Of a stretch of 64,000 nt of DNA, positions 33,068 through 42,900 are shown piece by piece; position 1 is the stretch's first letter; each line of letters opens with the position of its first letter. A program made the translations under genes and the position numbers. This DNA comes from Flavobacteriales bacterium UBA2669 (GTDB lineage: Bacteria; Bacteroidota; Bacteroidia; Flavobacteriales_E; Vicingaceae): contig DEMN01000013.1 of assembly GCA_002359215.1 (NCBI GenBank), positions 211,146 through 275,145 of the forward strand, in the 5' to 3' direction. Under the pieces are notes generated by a model. The model had not been told where the DNA came from and did not search any database. It worked only from the letters and a program-made list of their open reading frames with translations.

Positions 33068-35878
33068 TTGAATACTTTTTTAAATAAAACTGCTCGTCAT
33101 CTAATATCCAAATACAACGAAAACCTAGAGCATCTGCTTATTGTATTACCCAACAAACGTGCAGGATTATTTTTGAAACAAGAATTAAGTAAATTAATTA
33201 AAAACCCTATTTGGCTTCCTGAAATTATTGGTACAGAAGATTTTATTGAAAAAACCTCTGCATCCGAAATTATAGATAACCTCACCCAGTTATTTGAATT
33301 GTATGAGTGTTATAAAACCATTAGCGATGCTCCGGAAACTTTTGAAGACTTTTCTAAATGGGGGCAAATTTTATTACACGACTTTAATGAGATTGACAGG
33401 TATTTAATTCCTCCCGAAACTTTTTTTAAAGAAATAAACGATATTAGAGCTATAGAAATTTGGAATTTAGGAGATAAAGAATTGTCTGACTTTCAGAAAC
33501 AATACCTTAAATTTTGGAATGAACTTAGTAATCTATATGTTACTTATAAAACCATTTTAGAGAGCAAAAACATGGCTTATCAGGGAATGGCTTTTAGAAA
33601 AGTAGCTGAAGAATTAGCTCTAAACCCAGAATCTTTTATTGAAAATAAAATTGCCCAATGGCAAAAAATAATATTTGTTGGTTTTAATGCGTTAAACCAA
33701 GCCGAAGAAACCATTATTAGTTCACTTATTAAACAAAATAAAGCTGAGATTCTTTGGGACGCTGATAAATATTATTTGGAAGACGACTTACAAGAAAGCG
33801 GTTTCTTTTTAAGAAAATATATTAAAAAAGAGGTTTTCTCTCCTTTTAATTGGATAAATGATAAATTTAATCAAACTACCAAAAACATTGAGGTTATTGG
33901 TGTTCCCCAACAAATAGGACAAGCCAAATATTTATCTAACATCTTAAGTAAAATTGACTCTACTGATAATTATAAAGATACAGCAATTGTTTTAGCTGAA
34001 GAAAACATGCTCATTCCTGTTATGCAATCTATTCCGGATGAAATTCAGAATGTAAATGTTACTATGGGATATCCCTTAAAAAATACCAGTCTTACCATAT
34101 TTTTCGAAACCATTTTTCAACTTTTTATGAATGCAGAAAAATTTGGTTCAAAAGGCACACTAACGTACCATTACAAAGATTTAATTAACCTGTTCAGGCT
34201 TCCTTTTAGCAATGTAATTATTGGAAACAAAACAATTGAACAGCTAAATTCAAAAATTATACAACAAAATTGGGTTTTTATTAATAACGATAAACTTCAG
34301 TTTATAAACGATGCTCTGCCTTTTAAATTACCTACAAAAGCAACTATTTTAGATTTAATAAGCATTTCTAAAACCATTATTTCTATTGGAAAAGAACATT
34401 ATCAACAATTAATTAAAAAAAATACTACCAGTAGTTTTCACCTGGAATTAGAATATTTATTTCACTTTTCTAAACTTTTTAATCAGTTAGAGTTGTTACT
34501 TACTCAGCAAGATGCTATAACAAGTTTTAAAGGATTTTACAGTATTTTCAGACAGCTATTAAGCTCTTTTTCTATAGAACTTTATGGAGAACCACTACAA
34601 GGTTTACAAATAATGGGAATGTTGGAAACAAGAAATATTGACTTTAAAAATGTAATTATTGTTGGAGCTAATGAAGGCGTTTTACCTAAAGGAAAAACTT
34701 TTAATTCATTTATTCCTTACGACTTAAAAAATGCTTACCAACTACCAACGCATTACGAAAAAGATGCTGTTTATGCTTATCATTTTTACAGGCTAATACA
34801 AAATGCCGAAAATATTTACATAACACACAATACAGAAACAAATGAATTTGGAAGTGGTGAACAAAGCAGGTTTATTACTCAAATAGAACATGAACTTAAT
34901 AACACTAAAAAACCAAACATCACTATTTCTAAAAAACTAATCAACTACCCTACTTCTAAATTTGAACAATCAAACATATCGATTGAAAAAACTGATGAAG
35001 TGGTTAATCGTATAAAAGAGATTTTAAGCAACCAGCTATCTCCAACAGCACTTAATACTTACATTAATTGTCCGTTAGATTTTTATTATAAATACATTCT
35101 AAAAATAAACGAAGAAGATGATGTTGAAGAAACTATAGAACACAACACTTTCGGGAGTTTTATTCATGAAATTTTTGAACAACTATACAAAGAGTTCATA
35201 AATGTAGAACTTAAAGAAGAACACATAAAATTAATGTTGAAAAATGCCAATAAGATTACTTATGATGTGTTCTCAAAAAACTTTAGTGATGTTGAATTAA
35301 AAAGCGGTAAAAACCTTTTAATTTACTCTGTTGCTCAAACTTACATCAATAATTTTCTTAAAAAAGAATTGAACTTGATAAAAAAAAGTCAGCAACCTTT
35401 AATTGTAAAATCGTTAGAACAAAAATTAGATTATACAACAAATTATGGATTTGAAGTGAATACTGTTAAACTTTCTGGAACTATTGATAGAGTGGACTCA
35501 ATAGGCAACTTAAATAGAATTATTGATTATAAAACTGGTAGTGTAGAGTCTACCGAATTAAAAATTAAAGAACTTGATGAGTTATTGTTGCCCAACAAAA
35601 AAAACAAAGCCTTTCAAATCTTATTTTATGCTTTGCTTTACCACAAAAACAATTCAACATTTTTAAGCGACATAACAGAATGTAATGCCGGTATTATTTC
35701 ATTTAGAAAATTTACCAACGATTTTATGAGATTCAATCTTGATGGGGAAGCAAAAATAACAGTAGAGTTATTAACTAATTTTGAAAATCAAATTAAAAGA
35801 ATTTGTGAAGAAATGATAGATAAAGACATTTCTTTCACCCATAATTCAAGCTCTAACTATTGTAAGTTTTGTAACTAA
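33068..35878 (+). CDS. PD-(D/E)XK nuclease family protein, AddB/RexB-like
   Basis: A 936-residue relative of the AddB subunit of helicase-nucleases for double-strand-break repair. The N-terminal part looks like a degenerate helicase (LLIVLPNKRAGLFLKQEL, without a GKT P-loop). The C-terminal nuclease has SPTALNTYINCPLDFYYKYIL, GSFIHEIFEQLY and the catalytic D-x(n)-DYK motif (LSGTIDRVD ... RIIDYKTGSVES). AddB proteins hold an iron-sulfur cluster with four cysteines; here I see Cys668 and the pair Cys932/Cys935 right at the C-terminus (NYCKFCN). The AddA/UvrD-type partner is not adjacent. The start is TTG, 11 bases after the preceding stop; the ATG at 33057 is out of frame and meets a stop after four codons. 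Confidence 0.82.
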   Translation: MNTFLNKTARHLISKYNENLEHLLIVLPNKRAGLFLKQELSKLIKNPIWLPEIIGTEDFIEKTSASEIIDNLTQLFELYECYKTISDAPETFEDFSKWGQILLHDFNEIDRYLIPPETFFKEINDIRAIEIWNLGDKELSDFQKQYLKFWNELSNLYVTYKTILESKNMAYQGMAFRKVAEELALNPESFIENKIAQWQKIIFVGFNALNQAEETIISSLIKQNKAEILWDADKYYLEDDLQESGFFLRKYIKKEVFSPFNWINDKFNQTTKNIEVIGVPQQIGQAKYLSNILSKIDSTDNYKDTAIVLAEENMLIPVMQSIPDEIQNVNVTMGYPLKNTSLTIFFETIFQLFMNAEKFGSKGTLTYHYKDLINLFRLPFSNVIIGNKTIEQLNSKIIQQNWVFINNDKLQFINDALPFKLPTKATILDLISISKTIISIGKEHYQQLIKKNTTSSFHLELEYLFHFSKLFNQLELLLTQQDAITSFKGFYSIFRQLLSSFSIELYGEPLQGLQIMGMLETRNIDFKNVIIVGANEGVLPKGKTFNSFIPYDLKNAYQLPTHYEKDAVYAYHFYRLIQNAENIYITHNTETNEFGSGEQSRFITQIEHELNNTKKPNITISKKLINYPTSKFEQSNISIEKTDEVVNRIKEILSNQLSPTALNTYINCPLDFYYKYILKINEEDDVEETIEHNTFGSFIHEIFEQLYKEFINVELKEEHIKLMLKNANKITYDVFSKNFSDVELKSGKNLLIYSVAQTYINNFLKKELNLIKKSQQPLIVKSLEQKLDYTTNYGFEVNTVKLSGTIDRVDSIGNLNRIIDYKTGSVESTELKIKELDELLLPNKKNKAFQILFYALLYHKNNSTFLSDITECNAGIISFRKFTNDFMRFNLDGEAKITVELLTNFENQIKRICEEMIDKDISFTHNSSSNYCKFCN

Positions 35879-35886
35879 CAACTATT

Positions 35887-37173
35887 CTATTTTTGGGCTT
35901 CAACAATTTTCTCCAACTTAATTCCCCTCGATCCTTTAACCAAAATATTTTTATTTTTAGGATTGTTTTCTACAAACCATTTAATTACTTCTTCGTAACT
36001 TTTAAAAAAATGAAGTAATTTATTGTTTTTGTACTTATCTGAAAACGAAAAGAAATTATTACCTACAAAAATGGTGTTTAAATGATTATTTGCAGCCTTT
36101 TCTATAATAACCAGATGCTCTTCGTCACTTACATTACCCAATTCAAGCATATCTCCTAAAATCATTAACTTATTTGAAAAATACCCCTCAATAAATGTTT
36201 CAATTGCCGCATTCATACTGGTTGGATTAGCATTATAAGCATCCAAATAATAGGTATTTCCTCTTATTTCAGCAAACTGAGAACGATTATTAGTAGATAC
36301 ATAATTTGTTATTGCATCAATAATATCTTGTTCATCAACATTAAAATAATCTCCTATACATATTGCAGCCATTATATTGGGAAAATTATATTTACCATAT
36401 AAATTGGTCGTGATTATATTGTTGTTCCATGCAATTTTTAAATTAGGAGAACTTTCTACTAATTTAAAATCATGACTTTTTGCATTTTCTCCATAGCTAA
36501 TTCTATTTATTTCAGAAGACAAATCCATTAACAATTCATCGTCTTCATTAACAAACAAAATCCCTTCATTTTGCTTTATAAACTTGTATAATTCAGATTT
36601 TGTTTGAATAACACCTTCGTAACTTCCAAAACCTTCAATATGAGCCTTACCAATATTAGTTATTATTCCAAAAATTGGTTCAGCAATTTTACTCAAAAAA
36701 TCAATTTCTCCGATATGATTTGCTCCCATTTCTATTATTGCAATTTCTGTATCTGTCTTTAATGACAATAAGGTTAACGGAACTCCTATGTGGTTGTTTA
36801 AATTTCCTTTGGTGGCTAGAGTATTGTATTTTTTAGATAACACTGCAAAAATTAATTCTTTGGTGGTAGTTTTTCCATTGCTACCGGTAATTCCTATTAC
36901 AGGTATTTTAAATTGTTTTCTGTGATGGTTAGCTAAACTCTGTAGCGTGGTTAAAACATCATCTACTAAAATAAATTTATCAGATTTAACAACATTTTTG
37001 TCATCAACAATCGCATAAGATGCTCCATTATCTAATGCTTGTTGAGCAAATTGATTGGCATCAAAATTTTCTCCTTTTAATGCAAAAAAAATACTGTCTT
37101 TAATAATATTTCTAGTATCCGTAGAAACATTTTCTTTTTCTAAAAAAAGATAATACAAGTCCTGAATTTCCAT
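35887..37173 (-). CDS. murF: UDP-N-acetylmuramoyl-tripeptide--D-alanyl-D-alanine ligase
   Basis: A 428-residue cytoplasmic Mur ligase that adds D-Ala-D-Ala to the peptidoglycan precursor using ATP. It shows STDTRNIIKDSIFFALKGENFDANQFA, the P-loop GITGSNGKTTTKE, NLNNHIGVPLTLL, EMGANHIGEIDFL, TNIGKAHIEGFGSYEG and LDAYNANPTSMNAAIE. The frame extends 63 bases further upstream, but that part contains the gldJ terminator hairpin, so the ATG opening MEIQDLYYLF is taken as the start. A TATGTTTG box lies only 5 bases before it, which suggests a leaderless message. In other Flavobacteriia murF also lies near gldJ. Confidence 0.95.
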   Translation of the reverse strand: MEIQDLYYLFLEKENVSTDTRNIIKDSIFFALKGENFDANQFAQQALDNGASYAIVDDKNVVKSDKFILVDDVLTTLQSLANHHRKQFKIPVIGITGSNGKTTTKELIFAVLSKKYNTLATKGNLNNHIGVPLTLLSLKTDTEIAIIEMGANHIGEIDFLSKIAEPIFGIITNIGKAHIEGFGSYEGVIQTKSELYKFIKQNEGILFVNEDDELLMDLSSEINRISYGENAKSHDFKLVESSPNLKIAWNNNIITTNLYGKYNFPNIMAAICIGDYFNVDEQDIIDAITNYVSTNNRSQFAEIRGNTYYLDAYNANPTSMNAAIETFIEGYFSNKLMILGDMLELGNVSDEEHLVIIEKAANNHLNTIFVGNNFFSFSDKYKNNKLLHFFKSYEEVIKWFVENNPKNKNILVKGSRGIKLEKIVEAQK

Positions 37174-37178
37174 ACAAA

Positions 37179-37186
37179 CAAACATA
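37179..37186 (-). promoter_or_regulatory. -7-like box immediately before murF
   Basis: TATGTTTG on the minus strand, with 5 bases to the murF ATG. A start site at the usual distance would coincide with the start codon. No -33 TTG is visible, as that place is inside the gldJ terminator. Confidence 0.35.
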
Positions 37187-37188
37187 AA

Positions 37189-37219
37189 AAAACCTCTTAT
37201 GAAATTCATAAGAGGTTTT
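37189..37219 (-). terminator. Intrinsic terminator of gldJ
   Basis: AAAACCTCTTATG (37189-37201) pairs perfectly with CATAAGAGGTTTT (37207-37219) around AAATT. On the minus strand it follows the gldJ stop at 37243 by 23 bases and runs into a T-tract. It lies between gldJ and murF. Confidence 0.8.
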
Positions 37220-37242
37220 AATTTTTTATAAGCCAAACAATG

Positions 37243-38745
37243 TTAATATCCTAAACCAACCGGACTACCAACTCTTGTCATAGCACATCTAAATCCAATA
37301 TAAGAAGTAGATTGTTCCTCAGTTAAATACCTTCTTGTTCCAGGAACCATCCAATAAGCTCTATCTCTCCATGAAGCACCTTTATAAACTCTAGCTCTAT
37401 CATTAACTAATGATGTTTCTCCGAATTGATACATTTGTTTTTGTTTATCTAATTCATCAAAATCAGAATCTATAGTACCTGCACCAACTTCTCCATAGTA
37501 CACACTAGATTCCCAATGTCCATCAAGATAATCAATATTATCAGCTGACTTATAGTTTCTTCTATCTGTTAAATTATCTTTTTCAGTATCAACATCTCTA
37601 TATTTAATTCTTCCTAAACTATCTTTCTCAGCAATATAACCATCTTCATCCAACTCTTTAGTTTGGTAAACATTACCTCTAAATGGTCTAAAATCATCAT
37701 TATCTTCTAATGATAAAGGTCTATAAACATCCATTACCCATTCACTAACATTTCCAGCCATATTATATAAACCGTAATCATTTGGCCAATAAGCATAAAC
37801 AGGTGCTGTAACATCTGCATTATCATTTAACCTACCAGCAACTCCCATATTATCACCTCTACCTCTTTTAAAATTAGCTAATATTTGTCCAATATATTTT
37901 TCATTAGAGTTCCTAACTGCATGACCATTCCATGGGTATAATTTTCTGTCTGGAATTAATTCATCTATTGTATTTCCAATTAATCCATAAGCTGCATACT
38001 CCCACTCTGCTTCTGTTGGAAGTCTATATTTTGGTAATAAAATACCATCTTCCATTTTAACATTTCTAAACTCTTTGTTGGGATCTAAATCAGGAATTCC
38101 GTCTACTCTTTTTCCACTTTCATACTGGCCTAACATATAAGCTTCAGTATTAAAGTTATCTTCATTAATTTGGTTTGGATAATGCTCAAACAACCCTTCT
38201 CTAATCAAAATGATTTCATTCACTCTATCTGTTCTCCAAGCACAAAAATCGTTAGCTTGTAACCAATTTACTCCAACTACAGGATAATCTCTATAGGATG
38301 GATGTCTTAAATAATATTCTACATAAGGTTCATTATAAGCTAATTTACTTCTCCATACTAAAGTATCTGGCACAGCTTTCTTATATACCTCTGGATAATC
38401 TAATGAAAAAACTCTATCTAACCAGTATAAGTATTCTAAATAAGCAAAATTAGACACTTCTGTTTCGTCCATGTAAAAAGAAGAAACTGTAACTGTTCTT
38501 GGAATATTATTCCAATCATAATTTACTTCTTGTTCTACTCTACCCATTGTAAATCTACCACCTTCAATTAAAACCAAACCTGGACCTGTTTCTTGTTCCA
38601 AATAAGGTACTTTTTGAAAACCTCCATTTCTCGGATCATTATAATTCCATCCTGTTGTACTCGATTGTTCATGTTTACAAGAAGTAAAAAACAATGAAGT
38701 AATTGCCAATGAGACGAAAATTAAATTTATTTTTTGCAGTTTCAT
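37243..38745 (-). CDS. gldJ: Gliding motility lipoprotein GldJ
   Basis: A 500-residue outer-membrane lipoprotein of the gliding/T9SS machinery. The signal peptide ends in the lipobox FFTSC with Cys23 as the lipidated residue. The body is a formylglycine-generating-enzyme-like (SUMF1) domain: GPGLVLIEGGRFTMGRVEQEV, SFYMDETEVSNFAYLEYLYWL, YPVVGVNWLQANDFCAWR, LPTEAEWEYAAYG, GLYNMAGNVSEWVMDVYRP, RVYKGASWRDRAYW and SYIGFRCAMTRV. GldJ and GldK share this fold. The opening TTGWNYNDPRNGGFQKVPYLEQETGPG and the murF neighbour point to GldJ. Known role: GldJ stabilises GldK and is needed for secretion and gliding in Flavobacterium johnsoniae. No enzymatic role is expected. It follows the PorP/SprF gene by 33 bases. 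Confidence 0.93.
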   Translation of the reverse strand: MKLQKINLIFVSLAITSLFFTSCKHEQSSTTGWNYNDPRNGGFQKVPYLEQETGPGLVLIEGGRFTMGRVEQEVNYDWNNIPRTVTVSSFYMDETEVSNFAYLEYLYWLDRVFSLDYPEVYKKAVPDTLVWRSKLAYNEPYVEYYLRHPSYRDYPVVGVNWLQANDFCAWRTDRVNEIILIREGLFEHYPNQINEDNFNTEAYMLGQYESGKRVDGIPDLDPNKEFRNVKMEDGILLPKYRLPTEAEWEYAAYGLIGNTIDELIPDRKLYPWNGHAVRNSNEKYIGQILANFKRGRGDNMGVAGRLNDNADVTAPVYAYWPNDYGLYNMAGNVSEWVMDVYRPLSLEDNDDFRPFRGNVYQTKELDEDGYIAEKDSLGRIKYRDVDTEKDNLTDRRNYKSADNIDYLDGHWESSVYYGEVGAGTIDSDFDELDKQKQMYQFGETSLVNDRARVYKGASWRDRAYWMVPGTRRYLTEEQSTSYIGFRCAMTRVGSPVGLGY

Positions 38746-38778
38746 AACTATTTATTTTTAAAACTATTTTAAGATTAA

Positions 38779-39759
38779 CTAAAAAGAAGGACAACTTATT
38801 GTTCTAAATCTAGGTTTTTTAGGTTTACAATCAAACTTCATTCCTGTAGAAAACTCATGAGAGCCTGCAGTCTGATTCGTTAATTTAGATACTGTTATAT
38901 CATAACTATACCCAAATTTTAATATACCTGCTTCAAAACCTATAGAAGCGATAAAAGAATCTTGATTTCTGTACCATAAACCTCCATATATAGGTCCTTT
39001 ATTATAATACATACCAAAATTTATTTGTAAAAAATTTTCTTGTAACTGAACTAACACATTTGGTGATAGAGTTGCTGGTTCTCCTTTGCTGTCTATAGGA
39101 ATTTGAACGCCTGCATGAAAAGTATATTTTCTAGGTAAAGGACTAATACCTTCAATCACTGATTCGTTTGGCTGAGTTAAATGATGAACGGCAAAGCCAA
39201 CAAATATATTTTCAGTATATCCCAACAAACCAGCAGAGAAATCAACAAAACTCCTTGGTTCATCTCTTTGTACTTCATTAGTATTAAAAATAAAACCCCT
39301 TCTTGGGTCAATTTGATCTCCAAATGTTAACTTATCCCAATCAACTCTTTTTTGAGCCCATGTTCCTTGAACACCTGCTCTAAGAGTAAGTTTTCTTGTA
39401 ACCTGTAACTCGTAAGAATAAATACCACTAACATTGATAGTGTTTAAAGTCCCTTCTCCTGCTCTATCATTAAGCACCAATAACCCGACACCACCAGATA
39501 ATGCATCTACATGCTGATCATAAGAAGCACTATTAGTAACAAACGAACCGCTTATTCCTGGCCATTGATTCCTATGGTTTAGTGAAAGCTTTGGACAATA
39601 AGATGCCCCCGCAAATGCAGGATTTAAATAAAGCTGATTAGCATAAAACTGTGTGAATTCAGGATCTTGCGCAAACAATCTGCCCGTAAAAATCACTACC
39701 AACAAAGCTATTAAACCTAATTTAAAGCCGCTTTTTATTATTATGTTACCTTTTATCAT
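38779..39759 (-). CDS. PorP/SprF-family type IX secretion outer-membrane protein
   Basis: A 326-residue outer-membrane barrel protein. The signal peptide ends GRLFAQ and is followed at once by the family hallmark DPEFTQFYANQLYLNPAFAGA. Barrel-type strands include LSGGVGLLVLNDRAGEGTLNTINVSGIYSY, LTLRAGVQGTWAQKRVDWDKL and FIASIGFEAGILKFGYSYD. Members of this family sit beside PorK/L/M/N or anchor particular T9SS substrates at the surface (as SprF does for SprB). This copy stands beside gldJ rather than gldKLMN, so its partner is uncertain. A TACATTTG box lies 35 bases upstream. Confidence 0.9.
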   Translation of the reverse strand: MIKGNIIIKSGFKLGLIALLVVIFTGRLFAQDPEFTQFYANQLYLNPAFAGASYCPKLSLNHRNQWPGISGSFVTNSASYDQHVDALSGGVGLLVLNDRAGEGTLNTINVSGIYSYELQVTRKLTLRAGVQGTWAQKRVDWDKLTFGDQIDPRRGFIFNTNEVQRDEPRSFVDFSAGLLGYTENIFVGFAVHHLTQPNESVIEGISPLPRKYTFHAGVQIPIDSKGEPATLSPNVLVQLQENFLQINFGMYYNKGPIYGGLWYRNQDSFIASIGFEAGILKFGYSYDITVSKLTNQTAGSHEFSTGMKFDCKPKKPRFRTISCPSF

Positions 39760-39794
39760 GTAGTTTTTAAACGTATAATTTAAAAATCAAGTTC

Positions 39795-39802
39795 CAAATG
39801 TA
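39795..39802 (-). promoter_or_regulatory. -7 box of the porP/sprF-gldJ operon
   Basis: TACATTTG on the minus strand, 35 bases before the ATG at 39759. TTTG at 39819-39816 is only 13 bases further upstream, shorter than usual. Confidence 0.45.
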
Positions 39803-39844
39803 GCTATTTTTTTTACAAACCTAAAAAAAACAATAAAGATTTTT

Positions 39845-39852
39845 TAATTTCG
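39845..39852 (+). promoter_or_regulatory. Possible TAnnTTCG -7 box upstream of porU
   Basis: TAATTTCG lies 64 bases before the porU ATG in the region shared with the divergent porP/sprF gene. No -33 TTG is visible. The same variant box occurs before dxs and the acyl-CoA reductase. Confidence 0.25.
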
Positions 39853-39916
39853 TTTAGCTTTAAAATTAATTTGTAAAACTAATGTAATTAGTCTTAATTT
39901 TATAAAAAAAATTTAA

Positions 39917-42900
39917 ATGTTTTACAGCAAACTACTTTCTACTGCCTTATCATTACTACTTCCTCTAAGTTTTTTAGCTGGAAATGTTATAGTTGAGAAA
40001 ACCATTACATGGGACTTAACAGTTCAAAAAAGCACTGAATTTGTAACTCAAAAAAATAATTCAAGATGGTTTCCTTCATTTAATAACATGGACTTTATTG
40101 CCGAAAAAGATTTTTTAGCTATCTATTTCGATAGAATTCTTCTTAACCAAGAACGACTTATTGATATAAATATTATAAATATCAATTATGAATCTATTTC
40201 TTTTGAAGAAATACAAAATATGTACGGTTTTGATTATTTACCAAATGATATTGAACTAAAGTTTTTTAATGGCATAGAAAAAAAAACGAATTATGGTTTC
40301 TATAACTTTATTCCTATTATACATGATAAAAACAGTGGAACCTATAAAAAAGTGATAAGCTATAAATTTGAACTAATTACTGAAAAAACTATAGTTAATC
40401 AAAAAAATAAAAATTTAACTTTAAATTCTGTACTAGAGAGTGGTGATTGGTATAAAATAGGTGTTTCTAAAGATGGTGTTTTTAAACTTACTTATGATTT
40501 TCTAAAAGATTTAGGACTTGATGTCGACAATATAAACCCCGCCAACATTAAAGTTTATGGTAATGGGGGAAAAATGCTACCACTATTAAATAGTGATTAT
40601 AGACCTGACGATCTTCAACAAAATGCTATACATATTGCTGGTGAAAACGATGGCGTTTTTGACAAAGAAGATTATGTATTATTTTATGGTCAATCTCCAA
40701 ACACATGGGAATTTAATACAGTTAGTAATCGTTTTACTCATAAAAATAACTTGTTTAGCGATACTTCTTTTTACTTCATAACCGCAAGTAATACCGGACA
40801 ACCGTCAAAAAGAATTACTTCTCAACCATCTTTAAGTGGAGCTACTACCAATGTTACTAGCTTTAGTGACTATGCTTATCATGAAAAAGACATTGTAAAC
40901 CTTATTAAATCGGGTCAAGAATGGTTCGGAGAAGTTTTTGATATAAGAACCAGCTATAATTTTAATTTTAACGCTCCCAACCTTGATATAAATACACCAA
41001 TTCAAGTAGAAGTTTTTGTTGCAGCTCGTTCTAACAACACTAGCACTTTTACAATAAGTACTAATTCTAATTCATTTAACATATCTTGTGGAAGTGTGGA
41101 TCTAAATAGTTATACTTCTAGTTTTGCAACAACAAGTTCTAATGCAACTTCTTTTATAGCAACAAATGATATCGTTAACATAGGTATAACTTACAATCGC
41201 CCTAATTCTTTATCTACTGGTTGGTTAAATAAAATAGAACTTAACTACAGAAGAAACCTTAGTATGAATGGAAATCAATTATTTTTTAGAGATATAAATT
41301 CTGTTGGCGTTGGCAACATTGCTTCTTTCAACATCTCTAATGCAGGAACTATTTCCAAAATATGGGACGTAAGTGATCCATTTAACATTAAAGAAATTAA
41401 CTTCACCCTTTCTGGAGGTATAGCTTCATTTGTTGCTACCACTGATAGTCTCAGAGAGTTTATTGCTTTAACTAATAACTTTGAAACACAAGTTAGTTCA
41501 CTTGGCAAAGTTGAAAATCAAAACTTACATGGAATAACACAAACTGATATGATAATAGTAAGTCATCCTATATTTTTATCTCATGCTGGACAAATAGCAG
41601 ATTTTCATAGTAATGAAGGACTTAATGTAATTATTGTTACGCCTCAACAAATTTATAATGAATTTTCTTCCGGTAGTCAAGATATTGTTGCTATCAGAGA
41701 TTTCATTCGCATGTTATATAATAGAGCTACTATTTCTACAGATCTACCAAAATATTTACTTTTATTTGGAGATGGTTCTTATGATAACAAAAATAGGTTA
41801 ACGAGTAACACCAATTTTGTTCCCACTTTTCAATCTGTAAATTCAACAAACCCCTTAGGGACTGCTTCTTATGTCTCTGATGACTTTTATGGCATGTTAG
41901 ATCTAAGTGAGGGTGTATGGAATGGACCAGAAATAATGGATATTGCTATTGGAAGACTCCCTGTAAAATCCCAACAAGAAGCTAATAATGTAGTAAATAA
42001 AATAATAAACTATAATATAACTACTACACTTGATGATTGGAGAAATGATGTAGTTTTTGTAGGTGATGATGAAGATGCTAACAACATACATATGAGACAA
42101 GCAAATGAAATAGCTGATACTATAATGTCTCAATACAAACCCTACAATGTAAATAAAATACTTATAGATGCCTATAAGCAAATAGCAACACCAGGAGGAA
42201 ACAGATATCCTGAAGTAAATGACGAAATTGATAAAGCGGTAAATAACGGCTCTTTAATTATTAATTATACAGGACATGGTGGAGAAGTTGGTTGGGCTCA
42301 CGAAAGAATTCTTACCGTGCCAATGATAAATAACTGGGCAAATCAAAGAGGATATCCCTTAGTTATAACAGCCACTTGTGAATTTAGTCGATTTGATGAT
42401 CCATCTAGAACTTCTGCGGGAGAATTGGTTCTGTTAAACAAAAATGGTGGAATTGCTCTACTTACTACCGTAAGAACTGTATTTTCTGGACCCAATTTTG
42501 CCTTAAATAAAACTTTATTCGATATTATATTCACTAAAAATAACATTGAAGATAAAACACTTGGCGAAATTTTTACAGAAACAAAAAACCTTACTAATGG
42601 AGGAACCAACAACAGAAACTTTACTTTATTAGGAGACCCTGCTCTTAAATTAGCCTACCCCAACCATGAGGTAATTACCACTAAACTCAACAATATTAAT
42701 GTTAGCAGTATTGATACTATTAAAGCCTTACAAAAAGTAACCATTGAAGGATATATACAAAATAGAAGCGGACAAAAATTAACCAACTTTAATGGTATTA
42801 TTAAACCAACTGTGTTCGATAAATCCAAAACAATCACCACATTACAAAATGATGGAGGTAATGCTATGCAGTTTAATTTGCAAACAAGTAAATTATTTAA

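Noticed and set aside
37174..37236. A longer murF reading frame starting at 37236
   Set aside because: The extra 21 codons contain the gldJ terminator hairpin and do not match MurF proteins.
37243..38745. A sulfatase-modifying formylglycine-generating enzyme
   Set aside because: The lipobox, the N-terminal segment and the murF/T9SS neighbours identify the catalytically unrelated GldJ.
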